A DNA stretch of 64,000 nt from Litsea cubeba (taxonomy: Eukaryota > Streptophyta > Magnoliopsida > Laurales > Lauraceae). This document shows positions 1-9,474 of the stretch, piece after piece (within the stretch, counting starts at the first letter, position 1; the number at the start of each line of letters is the position of its first letter). The DNA lies in the NCBI GenBank assembly GCA_012931725.1, contig CM022951.1, forward strand, positions 5,231,532-5,295,531, read 5' to 3'. Both the position numbers and the translations under genes were made by a program. The notes under the pieces are model-generated. The model did no database searches, had not been told where the DNA came from, and saw only the letters and a program-made list of their open reading frames with translations.

Positions 1-231
1 CCAAAGAAGCAGAATGTGTTACGTCTTGAACGTATCCCCACTTGTCATCATTGTGGAATTAAAGGACACATTCGACCCCATTGCAATAAGCTGCGAAGTT
101 TACCGAATCAAAAGCAATGGAAAACACAGAAGACTGAGCTGAAAAAGAAGAATACCAAAGCTGTCTGGGTCAAGAAAGAAGACCTCTCTTCTGTATTGGT
201 ACACACTTTGCTGAAATATTTAAATTTATAA
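1..231 (+). pseudogene. Copia gag zinc-knuckle remnant (partial)
   Basis: The reading frame is open from base 1 of the window and ends at TAA 229-231. It contains one CCHC zinc knuckle (CHHCGIKGHIRPHC, about 46-90) followed by a basic stretch and a WVKK segment of the kind that follows the knuckle in Copia gag proteins. A nucleocapsid knuckle of this type binds the element's own RNA. No protease, integrase or reverse transcriptase follows: the frame stops and the polypurine-rich 3' non-coding region of the element begins at once, so the polymerase genes have been lost by internal deletion. The N-terminal part lies outside the window. What is seen is the knuckle; the Copia assignment comes from the adjoining LTR and polypurine tracts. 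Confidence 0.7.
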
Positions 232-597
232 GTGTGTGTGCCTAAGCTTCAACACCCCTGATCTGCAAGATCAAGCCCCACCCCAGTGCTGATACGAAGA
301 TCTTTCTGAGGGGGAGTCAATATTGAGGGGGAGCTACTGCATCCAGGTTGACAGAAGCTGCATGATAATATTTGTTTGTCAATTATGGACAAAAATAGGG
401 GGAGAAGAATGGAGCTAGGGGGAGCTTTACAAGCCGAGGCAATTCAAAGATCTGAACGTTCAAGCAATCAAAGGCAATACAAGATCTACAGTGCTGAATT
501 TTTTTAAATTCAATGTATTTTAGGTTTTAATTTTGGGTAGATCGAATTGTATTTTTTTTCTAGGGATTTTGTCCAAGAATTGCCAAAAGGGGGAGAT
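232..597 (+). other. Repeated polypurine tracts before a Copia 3' LTR
   Basis: Non-coding stretch with several GGGGGAG runs (near 310, 328, 400, 417 and 588). The last one abuts the LTR and is the expected plus-strand primer. Repeated polypurine tracts upstream of the 3' LTR are a described trait of Sirevirus-type Copia elements. Confidence 0.6.
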
Positions 598-1305
598 TGT
601 TAGAATATTTTTTGACAGAACTTCTGTCAAGATCGTGACAGAAGTTGAGACAGTAGCAGGTCTCGCTATAGCGAGACTAATGCTCGCTATAGCGAGCTAT
701 GACGGGAATGCCCATTCTGATCCGGACTCTATGAAAGAGTTTGAGAATGTGTGCTGTTCTGATTGGAGTCTAAGTAGAATACTTATGCACGAACTTAGGC
801 CTATAAATTAGGTGTTTCTCTCAACCCAAAATATACACCACCACTCTCATTAATCTGAGTTAGAGAGATCATAAGAGAGAGTTTATTCTCTAGAGCCATT
901 GAGAGATCGTTCTGAAGGCTGCTCTAGAAGGTTGCTGTTGCTTCTGCTTTTCGAAGGAGAAGATTGTTCATCTTGTGCTGGCAAGGTGCGAGGAGATCAA
1001 GTAAGGAGAACGGGGCACGTGGATTTCGTGTCAGTGGATTCTTTGCAAGAATAACTATAGTCCTGAGGTCGAGGTACAGACTGAGGTACAGGAGCTAGTG
1101 AGTATATCTTGTAACTGTTCGTGAACTCTTGATTTCTGGTTCGTGGTTTTACTCCCGGAAAGGGTTTCCACGGTAAAATTTGTGTCTGCCTTCTTGTGGT
1201 GTGTGATTGGTAGATAGCTAGTTCTATATTGTTTGATTGATTTATTTCCGCTGCATTGATTGGTTAAATTAGAACTAATAGTATTCCATTCTAGTGGGTC
1301 CTAAA
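598..1305 (+). mobile_element. 3' LTR of a deleted Copia element
   Basis: The LTR starts with TGTTAGAATA directly after the polypurine tract. It has a TATA box (CTATAAATTA, 801-810). Its U3 part carries two tandem perfect palindromes at 661-697. The 3' end is not sharply defined: no clean CA end or target duplication is visible, and I placed it near 1305 where a degenerate GTGGGTCCTAA resembles the end of such LTRs. No second LTR is in the window. Confidence 0.6.
661..697. repeat. Two 16-bp perfect palindromes in LTR U3
   Basis: TCTCGCTATAGCGAGA (661-676) and GCTCGCTATAGCGAGC (682-697) share the 14-bp core CTCGCTATAGCGAG and are separated by five bases. They lie upstream of the TATA box of the LTR, where a regulatory factor binding as a dimer could act; that role is inferred. 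Confidence 0.8.
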
Positions 1306-3069
1306 AAAACCTTCAAGGGCAATTATTGATTTTAAGTCAAAGTGACAAGGGTATGGCACACATGCTATTGTGTTGGTGGAAATTTTCTATAAAAGGGTTG
1401 GAATGATGGAAAGAAATTACACTTAATAAGGTGAAAAAAGGACCAATAAATTCACCAATGGGATGGGGAAAGAGATGTCCCCTCGAATTGTCATTTTGAC
1501 AGAAAACAGAGACAAGGGACAAGGGACACGACAAAGCCGAGAGTTGAGATTTTTTTTTTCAGAAAGTTCACACGGCCCGAAAAATCAGCCCCGGGGGACC
1601 GTGCCACGGCCCGTCTGATTTTTCTTGTTCTTTGTCTTTTCGGCCGAGTCGTGTGGGGGGCCGTGCGGTTCAAGCCACTGATCTGGTAATCCACGCGATG
1701 GCAGAACAAGATGAATTGCGTGCTTTAATTAGTAGGATTTTTCTTGCTTATAAAACGAAGATTTCTCGCATATAATTGTTCATGTCACTTCCATCACTCG
1801 AACCATTGACTCAAGAACTCAAAAGTTGTTTAAATTACATTATAGGTAATGAGAATCGGTTCCGGAGCATGTGACCCTATGATATGATAGAATTGGGTGT
1901 TTGTGAGTCAACTACAGCACAATATCCGGTTAATTAATTACTAGGGCGAGTTTTGTGTCGAAAATTAGGCACATTTGTGCTGCCATTTTTCTAAGAAAAA
2001 TATATGAAAATTGAAAATAATTTTCCATGACATTTAAAATCTTATGTTAGTGCGGCCACTTTTTTTTAAGAAAAACTTGCTTGAAAATTGAACTTTTCTA
2101 CAATTCCAGATAAAGCCATTTCCAATTGTGGGATGTTGAAAACAAGTTTTCCGTGGAAAGTGGAAAAAGCTTATTCCAAATTTATTTTTTCATAACGTTC
2201 CCTTAAGTAACGATCATATGTTCTAGGGAGTCTACCAATTTCCTAGCATGGCAAAGAACTTATTCATGGGCAGGATGTTGTGTCTTACTTGGACCCAAGA
2301 TGTAAAAAATTTATCAAAAGATCAAGGTGGATGGAAGAAGCAGCGGACCTGAACATATATGACATGAAATTGCCAAGAACTTAAAAAGGAGCTCAACATG
2401 TCTCACATGTATCTAAAAAATAATCACCCCATGTTTAAATCTTATGATCACCCCACATCATAAAACCTTGGCGATCGAGAATACCATAACATATTTGCAT
2501 TGTTCTTTTTTGACATCTTCTTTCTAGTGAGAGTTCAAGATCATCTTCGCACCGATCGAGCTTCTCGCCACCGATCATCTCATGGTTAGTCTCTCTCACC
2601 AAATAACCATAAATAAAGCAACCTTCCTCCATCGTCAGATATAGTATAATCCCAATCACTCTATACTTAAATATGAGCCCTTAATCTCCAAATCCTAATT
2701 CCAGACCCTTAATCCCAAAAATCCTAATTCTAAATCACATAATCTAAGCATATCTACAAGTCCAAAGATGACCAAATCACCATTAGGCACACTTTAATCT
2801 TCAATTTACAAATAAATCAGGCCTTATAGTTCATATATTTGGATAACTTGAGCTACTTTTAAATGATAATTTTTCTTCTTTGCCATGAGCCCATGACTAA
2901 CTATAGGAAATTACTTTTAGAGCTAGATAAGTGCGGGAAACCAAATTTTTTAGATCGAAACAAAACCGTTTGGGAACTCAAATTGGGTAATTAATTGGGT
3001 GCTCACCTAAATCACTGCTTCAATGCATTCAAACACATAGAATTAAAGAAAGAGAAGTGATATTGGCAC
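1306..3069. other. Intergenic, no gene recognised
   Basis: AT-rich DNA with a GC-rich island near 1560-1680 containing CGG/CCG-rich inverted words. I found no conserved protein segment, RNA gene or element with clear ends. Short open frames here are unsupported. Confidence 0.5.
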
Positions 3070-3886
3070 TGTGTGGGGAGATTTCCACGACTCCGGGGTT
3101 ATGTTAATCACAATTACCCAATGGGACTAAGCATTCTCACAAGCCTCACGTGCCCCCCACGCGCTAATCATGAAGCCTCAGGCTCACCACGGCTACCGGG
3201 ACAGAGGCCTCAGCCGAAGCCGAACAGGACCAGGCTGCTAGTGCCGAACTCGGCTGCCCAGGTGCCCACCTCGGTTAAAAACTCCATCTCGGCCGAAGAC
3301 ATCGGGATGAAAGCCGAAGCAAGAAGAGACTCTCCACTCGCGCCCTTCATCCCCCACGTCATCGGACACGTGGAGGAGTAGGGGCGCGAACCAAGGGGAC
3401 AGATGTGACATCCAGCCGTCCATAATCTTCATCAGATCGCTGACAGGGCGGCATCCAACGGATAAAGGCAAATCAAGGCAAGGCCCGAGGAAGGATCCGA
3501 TGGTACCCTTGCCACCGAAGGCGTCCAACACGATCTGGCCCAACACGACATGCATTAAATGCATTGTGGGCTGACCCGACTGGCATTTATTGCTTTATGG
3601 GCTGATCGGACCCCCATTTAATGAATGGTGGGCTGACATGATGGCGCCCCTAGGCACGTCAAGGCGTCATCATTAACCTCCCCCATGCAACGTAGGCATC
3701 TTCTTCTATAAGAAAGGCAACACTTTCCATTACAGGTACGCACAATCCAACCCAAGGAGCCGTTACTCTGTCTCTCTTCTCCCTCTCCTTCCTTTGTTCC
3801 AGTTCATTCGCTGACTTAGGCATCGGAGAGCCTTGCGCCGTCCAGGCCAGGGTCCTCTGACCGTTCGCTCTTTTCACCGGCCTTTT
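3070..3886 (+). mobile_element. Diverged, truncated Gypsy LTR
   Basis: Begins TGTGTGGGGAGATTTCC and runs parallel to the LTR of the Gypsy element at 6005, sharing the CACGTGCC, ATTTAATG...GTGGGCTGA and GGCATCGGAGAGCCTTGCG blocks, but with many substitutions. The similarity stops at about 3886, where an inverted-repeat element begins. The missing LTR end is not recognisable after that element. It is an older copy of the same family, either a solo LTR or the edge of a lost element. Confidence 0.75.
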
Positions 3887-4021
3887 TGTAGGGGGATTCC
3901 GAACCATGTAGCTGAACCCGTTCTCGGTGGGATCGCCACCCGTCGGTGTCCACACAGCTGGCCCCCCACAGGGGATAGGCGGGGCCCAAAGCCCCGTGCC
4001 TATTGTATACACTTCGGGTCG
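3887..4021 (+). repeat. Left terminal inverted repeat, 135 bp
   Basis: Starts TGTAGGGGGATTCC and ends at CTTCGGGTCG; matches the reverse complement of 4927-5061 with about four mismatches. Confidence 0.85.
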
Positions 4022-4123
4022 TGGCCCAAGTGGTACCAGGTTTCACCCAGATTATCTTATATACAAGAGGTCTCGGGTTTGAAACTTGGGAAGGCCCCTG
4101 GGGCTGGAAATCCTCCCCGGGAC

Positions 4124-4888
4124 TAGGGGTGTGCATAAATCCATCTAACCCGACAAAACCGACCGACCCGACCCGAACCGTGGCAATAGGGTCGGTTATC
4201 CAATTAGGGTCGGTTCGGATCGGTTAAAAAAATTGCTAACCCGACTGGGTCGGTTCGGTTGGCGGTTTTAACCCAAAATCGACCCGAACCGATCCATGCA
4301 CACCCCTAGCAAATTGGGCATTGGTATCATATTATTGTTTAAGTTAATGCTTCATATGGTTTGCCTTTTGTTTTTCTAAATAGGTGCTTTATTTGCAAAA
4401 GATTATGTGGGATGTCTTTGTACACCTAGAAACTTCAAAATGCATCAACAATTTCCTTTTAATTGTCTTCTTGCATCTTTGTTTGACGAGTAATGGCCAC
4501 TTTATTATATTGTATTATTCCAACTCTAAAATTATTTATTAGTATTTGGTGGTTTTCAATTAATATATTTTTTGCACTCTAAACAGCGGATCATGTTTTG
4601 TCAAAGTGCTTATGTAGAAGTGTTTGAGCGTAGGTAACAACACTATGTATCTGGTGCTTGGTGGACACTAGTAGGGTCGGTGGATAGCTGGATCGGGTGG
4701 TTGATATCCATGAAAAAATCGGGTTGGATCGGGTGATGGATATGGTGGACACTAGTCGGGTCGGTTGCGGATCGGATAAATCCATTGTGTCGGTTCGGTT
4801 CGATTCACATAATATATAAACCGATATGGTCGGTTCGGTTGGCGGTTTTAACCCAAAACCGACCCGAACCGATCCATGCACACCCCTA
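4124..4888. mobile_element. Non-autonomous hAT element, 8-bp TSD
   Basis: Ends TAGGGGTGTGCAT and ATGCACACCCCTA form the terminal inverted repeat. The element is flanked by perfect 8-bp duplications CCCGGGAC (4116-4123 and 4889-4896), the hAT hallmark. The interior is rich in GGTCGG, GGTTCGG and CCGACCCGAACC words, typical subterminal repeats. Its last 59 bp (4830-4888) occur again, with one mismatch, at 4250-4308, so 4124-4308 alone looks like a complete short element. No coding capacity. Confidence 0.9.
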
Positions 4889-4926
4889 CCCGGGACAAAA
4901 GCATGCGTAGGGACCGTGATCCGCTC

Positions 4927-5061
4927 CGACCCGAAGTGTATACAATAGGCGCGGGGCTCTGGGCCCCGCCTATTCCCTGTGGGGGGCCAGCTGTGTGGGC
5001 ACCGACGGGTGGCGATCCCACCGAGAACGGGTTCAGCTACATGGTTCGGAATCCCCCTACA
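4927..5061 (-). repeat. Right terminal inverted repeat, 135 bp
   Basis: Reverse complement of the left repeat. It ends AATCCCCCTACA on the plus strand and has the same length as its partner. Confidence 0.85.
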
Positions 5062-5559
5062 GGCACCCCTTTTTTTTTATAGAGGCACTCATTTTCCTTC
5101 ACAAAAATTTGGAGCGCCTCCATCAAAAAAGGGGGAAAAGGGAGTACCAATATCAATTATCTTAAATAAAATATTATCACAGTTGTTTAATGATGATAAA
5201 TTGATGATCACCTGAATTTAGAAGAAGCAGTGGAAGACCATTCAATTAGGCAAGAGATTTAGGCATGAAAAAAAGTTGTCTATTTAAAATGAAATATATG
5301 TTCTTATTTGGTATTTTTAATGTGAAAAAAGTTAGTAAATGTGAACAAAAATTTAGCCTCATCTAAACAAAAATTCTGAGTCCCCGCTAGATGTAAGCCC
5401 CGTGAGTTTTGGCAGCAGTCGTGAAAATATAAAACAGGTGGAGAAAGTGAAACGGCACTCCCCAAATTACATAATTTAGCCAAAACAGCCAAAGGGAGGA
5501 AGCTGATCATGCAATATGTGGGGTGGTAAAATAAAGTAGCCAAAGGCAGAAACTATAAA
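5062..5559. other. Intergenic, no gene recognised
   Basis: AT-rich sequence between the inverted-repeat element and the old Copia LTR remnant. I see no gene or clear repeat in it. Confidence 0.5.
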
Positions 5560-5779
5560 GATTTTTTTCTTTTTCTTTTTTTTAAATCAGATTCTTTTAC
5601 TAGATGGAATGGAAAGATGGAAAGACCTGAGAAGTATCCAATGCATGCTCCAGCTTTTAGTCTAGCACTGAAGGGATGATTCATTTGATAGTCATGTCGG
5701 TTTTTTGCTTCTTTGCTCGAATGACCGACAAGATGTAGTGGAAAATGGCCGGAAGGAATAAGAAGCATGTTTATGAAGA
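5560..5779 (+). mobile_element. Old Copia 5' LTR remnant
   Basis: Matches, with indels, the stretch 28405-28645 on the far side of the Gypsy insertion. Shared words include CAGATTCTTTTACTAGATGG, ATGCATGCTCC, GATAGTCATGTCGGT and TTTGCTCGAATG. It is followed at once by a primer-binding-like site. I take it as the end of the 5' LTR of the old Copia element into which the Gypsy element jumped. The LTR start is not clear. Confidence 0.55.
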
Positions 5780-6004
5780 TTAGTATCAGAGTTTGTACCG
5801 TGCGTTTCGTGGGTCGGTTTAGTTCGTGAAGTCACAAGTTAGATTGAAGTAGATAGGGTTTTTCTTTGAGCCTGGGTCATCCTCCTCCGTTTCCCATCTT
5901 TCGTCTCATTATACAAGGTCATTGTCTACCTCGGGTTGCATGTGTCATTAAGGAAGGTCATTGTCCCCTTCGGATTTGCCGCTCACACTTTTGATTATAT
6001 TTTC
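5780..6004 (+). other. Primer-binding-like site and leader of old Copia
   Basis: TTAGTATCAGAGTTT (5780-5794) is close to the TTGGTATCAGAGC site, complementary to initiator-Met tRNA, that follows Copia 5' LTRs. The remaining leader is cut at 6004 by the Gypsy element and resumes at 27560 before a degraded gag. Confidence 0.5.
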
Positions 6005-6942
6005 TGTGTGGGGAGATTTCCAGAACCACAGGATTAAGTTAATCGCAGCCATCAGATGAGGTCAGGCATTCTCACGTGCCATCCTCGTGCCATCCACGTG
6101 GCACCAAGCTCACCCCGGTTACCAGGACAGGAGGTCCGGCCGAAATCAGGCAGCTCCGGGCCCTTAGCGCCGAACTGGCTCGGGCGTCATCTCGGCAAGG
6201 AGCTCCACCTCGGCTAAGACACCCCGGGTACCATCTCGGCAGAAAGCTCCACCTCGGCTGAAGAAGCCGGGACAGAAGCCGAACCAAGAGAGCATTCACA
6301 GGCGCCCCTCGTCCCCCACGTCGTCAGGCACGTGGAGGGACAGGGGGCACGAGCTAGTGGGACAGACGCGACATCCAGCCGCCCACAATCTTCGCCAGAT
6401 CCCTGACAGAACAGCATCCAGCGGCTGAGGCCACATCAGGGCAGGGCCCGAGGGCAGATCCGCTGGTACCCCCTACCGCCAAAGGCGCCCAACAGGATCT
6501 GGCCCAACAAGATGTGCATTAAATGCGATGTGGGCTGACCCGATGGGCATTTAATGCATAGTGGGCTGAGTTGGACCACAATTAATGCAGTGTGGGCTGA
6601 TTGTGACTTCCCAGTCAAATCATGGGACCCACACCACAATATCTTCCAAAGATACGATCCAAACTCTATAAATAGAGGCTCAACCCACCATCTAAGTTAC
6701 GCCATTTTTCATACACAGAGCCGCTACTCTGTCTCTCTTCTCCCTCTCCTTCCACTGTTCCAGTTCTCACACTGACTTTGGCATCGGAGAGCCTTGCGCC
6801 GCCCAGGCCAAGGTCCTCTGACCGTGTGTTCTTCCCTTTCAGGCTTTCGGACGGCATCCAGTCACACCCAGTCACCATCGTCTTCTCGGATAAGTCCTGT
6901 AAGGCACCCTCTTATTGTGGGTCATTATTTTCTGCACCTACA
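6005..6942 (+). mobile_element. Gypsy 5' LTR
   Basis: Runs from TGTGTGGGGAG to CTGCACCTACA. TATA box TATAAATA at 6667-6674, followed by a CT-rich stretch at 6731-6760. Compared with the 3' LTR: TGTGT versus TGTAT at the start, CATCTCGG versus CATCTTGG, one extra C in a C-run near 6470, and CTAAGTT versus CTAAGGT near 6693. Confidence 0.95.
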
Positions 6943-6961
6943 ATTGGCGCCGTCTGTGGGA
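6943..6961 (+). other. Gypsy primer-binding site
   Basis: ATTGGCGCCGTCTGTGGGA directly follows the LTR. TGGCGCC primer sites are usual in plant Gypsy elements. I did not assign the tRNA. Confidence 0.75.
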
Positions 6962-7037
6962 AAGCAATATCCCAGCCTTCCCAACCTTCTCCAAATCCTT
7001 CCAAACAACCTTCATAAACCTCAATCTCTTAGAAGCC

Positions 7038-7847
7038 ATGCCACCGAAAGCTAAGAAGGGCGGAGAATCCTCGAGACCAGTTCTCGAACTGCTACCACCG
7101 TCAACGGACGCCCCTCCTCAGGGACGGTCCCGAACGGTCCAAGGCACATCCGCAGGCGAGGGTCGTCTGGGCTCCCAACTCTTTGTCGAGATCCCATTCC
7201 AAGAGGGAGTCGAGGCCTCGCCCTCAGCGGATGAAACCGTGCCACCCCGACGCGACGAGCACCGGCGCGAGCGCACCCGCAAAGATAAAGCCGTGGCCGT
7301 AAGAGAGACGCGCCACGTTCAACCCCCTACCATTGGAGAGGCTCCCGAAGCTGCTCTCCTCCAGAAGCAACTCCAGAAGCAAGAGCGGCTGATTCGCGAG
7401 CTCCAGCAGCAGTTGAGGGCAGTACAAACTGCCTCCTTGAGGCAAGTCTCTGAGCCTCAAGGAAAAAAGGGGGACGCTCCCAGCAAGGCGGCCCAGCCTC
7501 CCCGCGAGGATCTCAGACATCATCTGGACCAGAAACGGAGCCAGATTCGTGACGAAGGCTCGAGCAACAGCCGGAGTCACCACAGTCGCGATGGCCGAGC
7601 TCATAGCCATCACAGTCCGAACCATCCCAAGCGAAAGTCCAGAGTTCAGACTCCTGAGGACAACGAGCAGGAGCGGTTCGACAAACGTGTCAGATTGGCT
7701 CTCCAGCATAATTTGGACATCCAGGACCATAAGCGGATCTGCGGTCACACTGATCTGGGGGGCTCGCCCTTCACAAAAGAGATCGAGCGTACCCCCTTGC
7801 CAAGAAAGTTCTCCGTCCCGCGGTTCATCCCCTATGACGGATTGTCC
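7038..7847 (+). pseudogene. Gypsy gag N-terminal part (split by Copia)
   Basis: I chose the ATG at 7038 because it lies just after the leader and opens the hydrophilic gag start MPPKAKKGGESS; upstream codons in the same frame belong to LTR and primer site. The 270 codons hold a low-complexity N-terminus, a coiled-coil-like Gln/Glu stretch (about residues 115-145), a basic Arg/Ser/His-rich region and the start of the gag core (KFSVPRFIPYDG). Copia inserts at 7847/7848 after target bases TGTCC. The rest of the frame resumes at 15620, and removing the insert plus one target copy keeps the frame. Gag would form the virus-like particle that packages element RNA. Confidence 0.85.
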
Positions 7848-9071
7848 TGTTAGATCTCGTGATCACTGAGAGGGGGGGGTGAATCAGTGATCTCTTTTAA
7901 ACAGGTCCTTGCTAACAACAATTCAAATCAAACCACACAATTGACACCAGATTTTACGTGGTTCACCAAAAGGCTACGTCCACGGTTCAATCCCGTCCGA
8001 ACAACAATCCGGTACAGGTCTGAATCTTATTTAGTCGCACCGACGACAAAGAGCACCAACCCTTAAATTCAGATAGCACCAACTATCTAGGAAGCACCGA
8101 CTCCCTTAGGTTTCAGATAGCACCAACTATCTAGGAAGCACCGACTCCCTTAGGTTTCAGATAGCACCAACTATCTAGGAAGCTACAACTCCCTTTACAA
8201 TTTGTCTGCACCCACAGACAGGATCACCAAACCCCAAAACACCAAGCACCAACTTGATGATTACAGCAAAGAAGATAAACTGATCTACAGCCCTTTCCCC
8301 TCTACAATTCTCTCTCTCTCAATCCCTTACAAATAGAAATCTAAAGCATAAAAGAGAGACTTATCTTATGAACGAAAATACCATCTTCATGAGGCTTCAA
8401 ATTCGTCCACACTTGCTGTAGAAAACGTCAGCACATCAGCACAACAGCACCACAACAGCCACAACACTCTATTCTCTCCAAACTCTCTCTTTTTCTCTCT
8501 TCTTTCTCTCTTTCTGTTGTGTGCATAAAAACGAGCCTAACATGCCCTTATATATGTTTTAGCAACCCTTAAGAGTCTTCAAAATAGGCTACAATTCGTT
8601 TAGAAAGAGTCCCAAACGAAATACAAAAAGTTCCTGAATTTTCGTGCAAGTCTTCTGTTTCTGCGCAACTCTGATCCCGTGCTCGGTCGACATCATGCTT
8701 TGCTCGGTCGACATCATACACTATCTGGAAATAGTCACTTATCGAGCTCGGTCGACATCCTGAGGGCTCGGTCGACCGAAGACACACTGTGTCACGAAAA
8801 TAACTGAGAGCTACCAAAATCTGTTTTCTGCAGGTTTCTTCTTGCTCGGTCGACCGCATGAAGAGCCCGGTCGACCGCGTGCTCTGCTTCAGGAATGCTG
8901 AATTCCTGAACTGTGTCAACTCTTATTTTTCTTTTTAAGCTCTATCAATTCCACTCTTTCAACACATGATTGAGACATAGTGTTGACAATAATTCCAATA
9001 CAATTTGATGCTTGAGACACCAAACACACCAATGCTTCAAGATTCAACTCAATGCATCTCAAATTCCAACA
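7848..9071 (-). mobile_element. Copia 3' LTR
   Basis: On the minus strand it begins TGTTGGAATT (at 9071) and ends GATCTAACA (at 7848). TATA box CATATATAAGG at 8546-8556. Upstream in U3, at about 8685-8880, six copies of GGTCGAC occur, two or three of them as the palindrome CGGTCGACCG. Confidence 0.9.
8070..8201. repeat. 44-bp minisatellite, 3 copies, in Copia LTR
   Basis: Unit contains CAGATAGCACCAACTATCTA then AGGAAGCACCGACTCCC. Copies start at 8070, 8114 and 8158; the third has diverged at its end. The same array is in the other LTR at 14613-14744. Confidence 0.85.
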
Positions 9072-9474
9072 ATCTCCCCCTTTGGAATTGTTGGCAACAC
9101 TTGGAACTTCAACACAGACACTTGGAACATGTTGACATCATAGAGCCTTTTTAGAACAATAAACTCCCCTTGGAACATGATCTTCTCATTCACTATCTTG
9201 ATACCAATTTTCATTCCAATCTTCCATCTTCCTCATGCTATCATATTTCCATCTTCTTAGCATAAGACTAACTTCAACATGCATATAGTCTTTCCTTGCA
9301 TAATCTTCTCAGCATAACTTGATACCAATCTCCAGATAACCTTCTCAAGATGACATGCATATCAACCTTTCCATGCATAATCTTCTCCCCCTTTGACAAT
9401 AATTCCAAAGGGACCAATCTAGGAGCAAATAAGATATTCAACGAATTCATTGCTCCCCCTTTCTGGCACATCTC
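9072..9474 (-). other. Copia 3' non-coding region with repeated polypurine tracts
   Basis: On the minus strand AAAGGGGGAGAT abuts the 3' LTR (9072-9083). Further purine runs of the same form are at about 9166-9175, 9386-9395 and 9452-9462. The region has no coding signal. Confidence 0.75.

Larger units (their letters stand above)
3887..5061. mobile_element. Element with 135-bp terminal inverted repeats
   Basis: The two ends are inverted copies of 135 bp that begin TGTAGGGGGATTCCG and differ at about four positions. Without the hAT insertion inside it the element is about 400 bp, nearly all of it terminal repeat. No transposase is encoded, so it is non-autonomous. Long inverted repeats fit a Mutator-like or foldback type, but no matching target duplication can be seen at its flanks. 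The 130-bp centre contains words resembling tRNA promoter boxes (TGGCCCAAGTGG and GGGTTTGAAACTTGGG). The superfamily is therefore uncertain. Confidence 0.7.

Noticed and set aside
3887..5061. 9-bp Mutator duplication for the 135-bp inverted-repeat element
   Set aside because: Flanks CGGCCTTTT and GGCACCCCT do not match; superfamily left open.
6072..6417. Open frames in the Gypsy LTR, repeated at 26685-27030
   Set aside because: They lie in non-coding LTR upstream of the TATA box and carry no domain.
8569..8919. 116-codon minus-strand frame, also at 15112-15462
   Set aside because: It is the U3 region of the Copia LTR, present twice only because there are two LTRs; no protein family seen.
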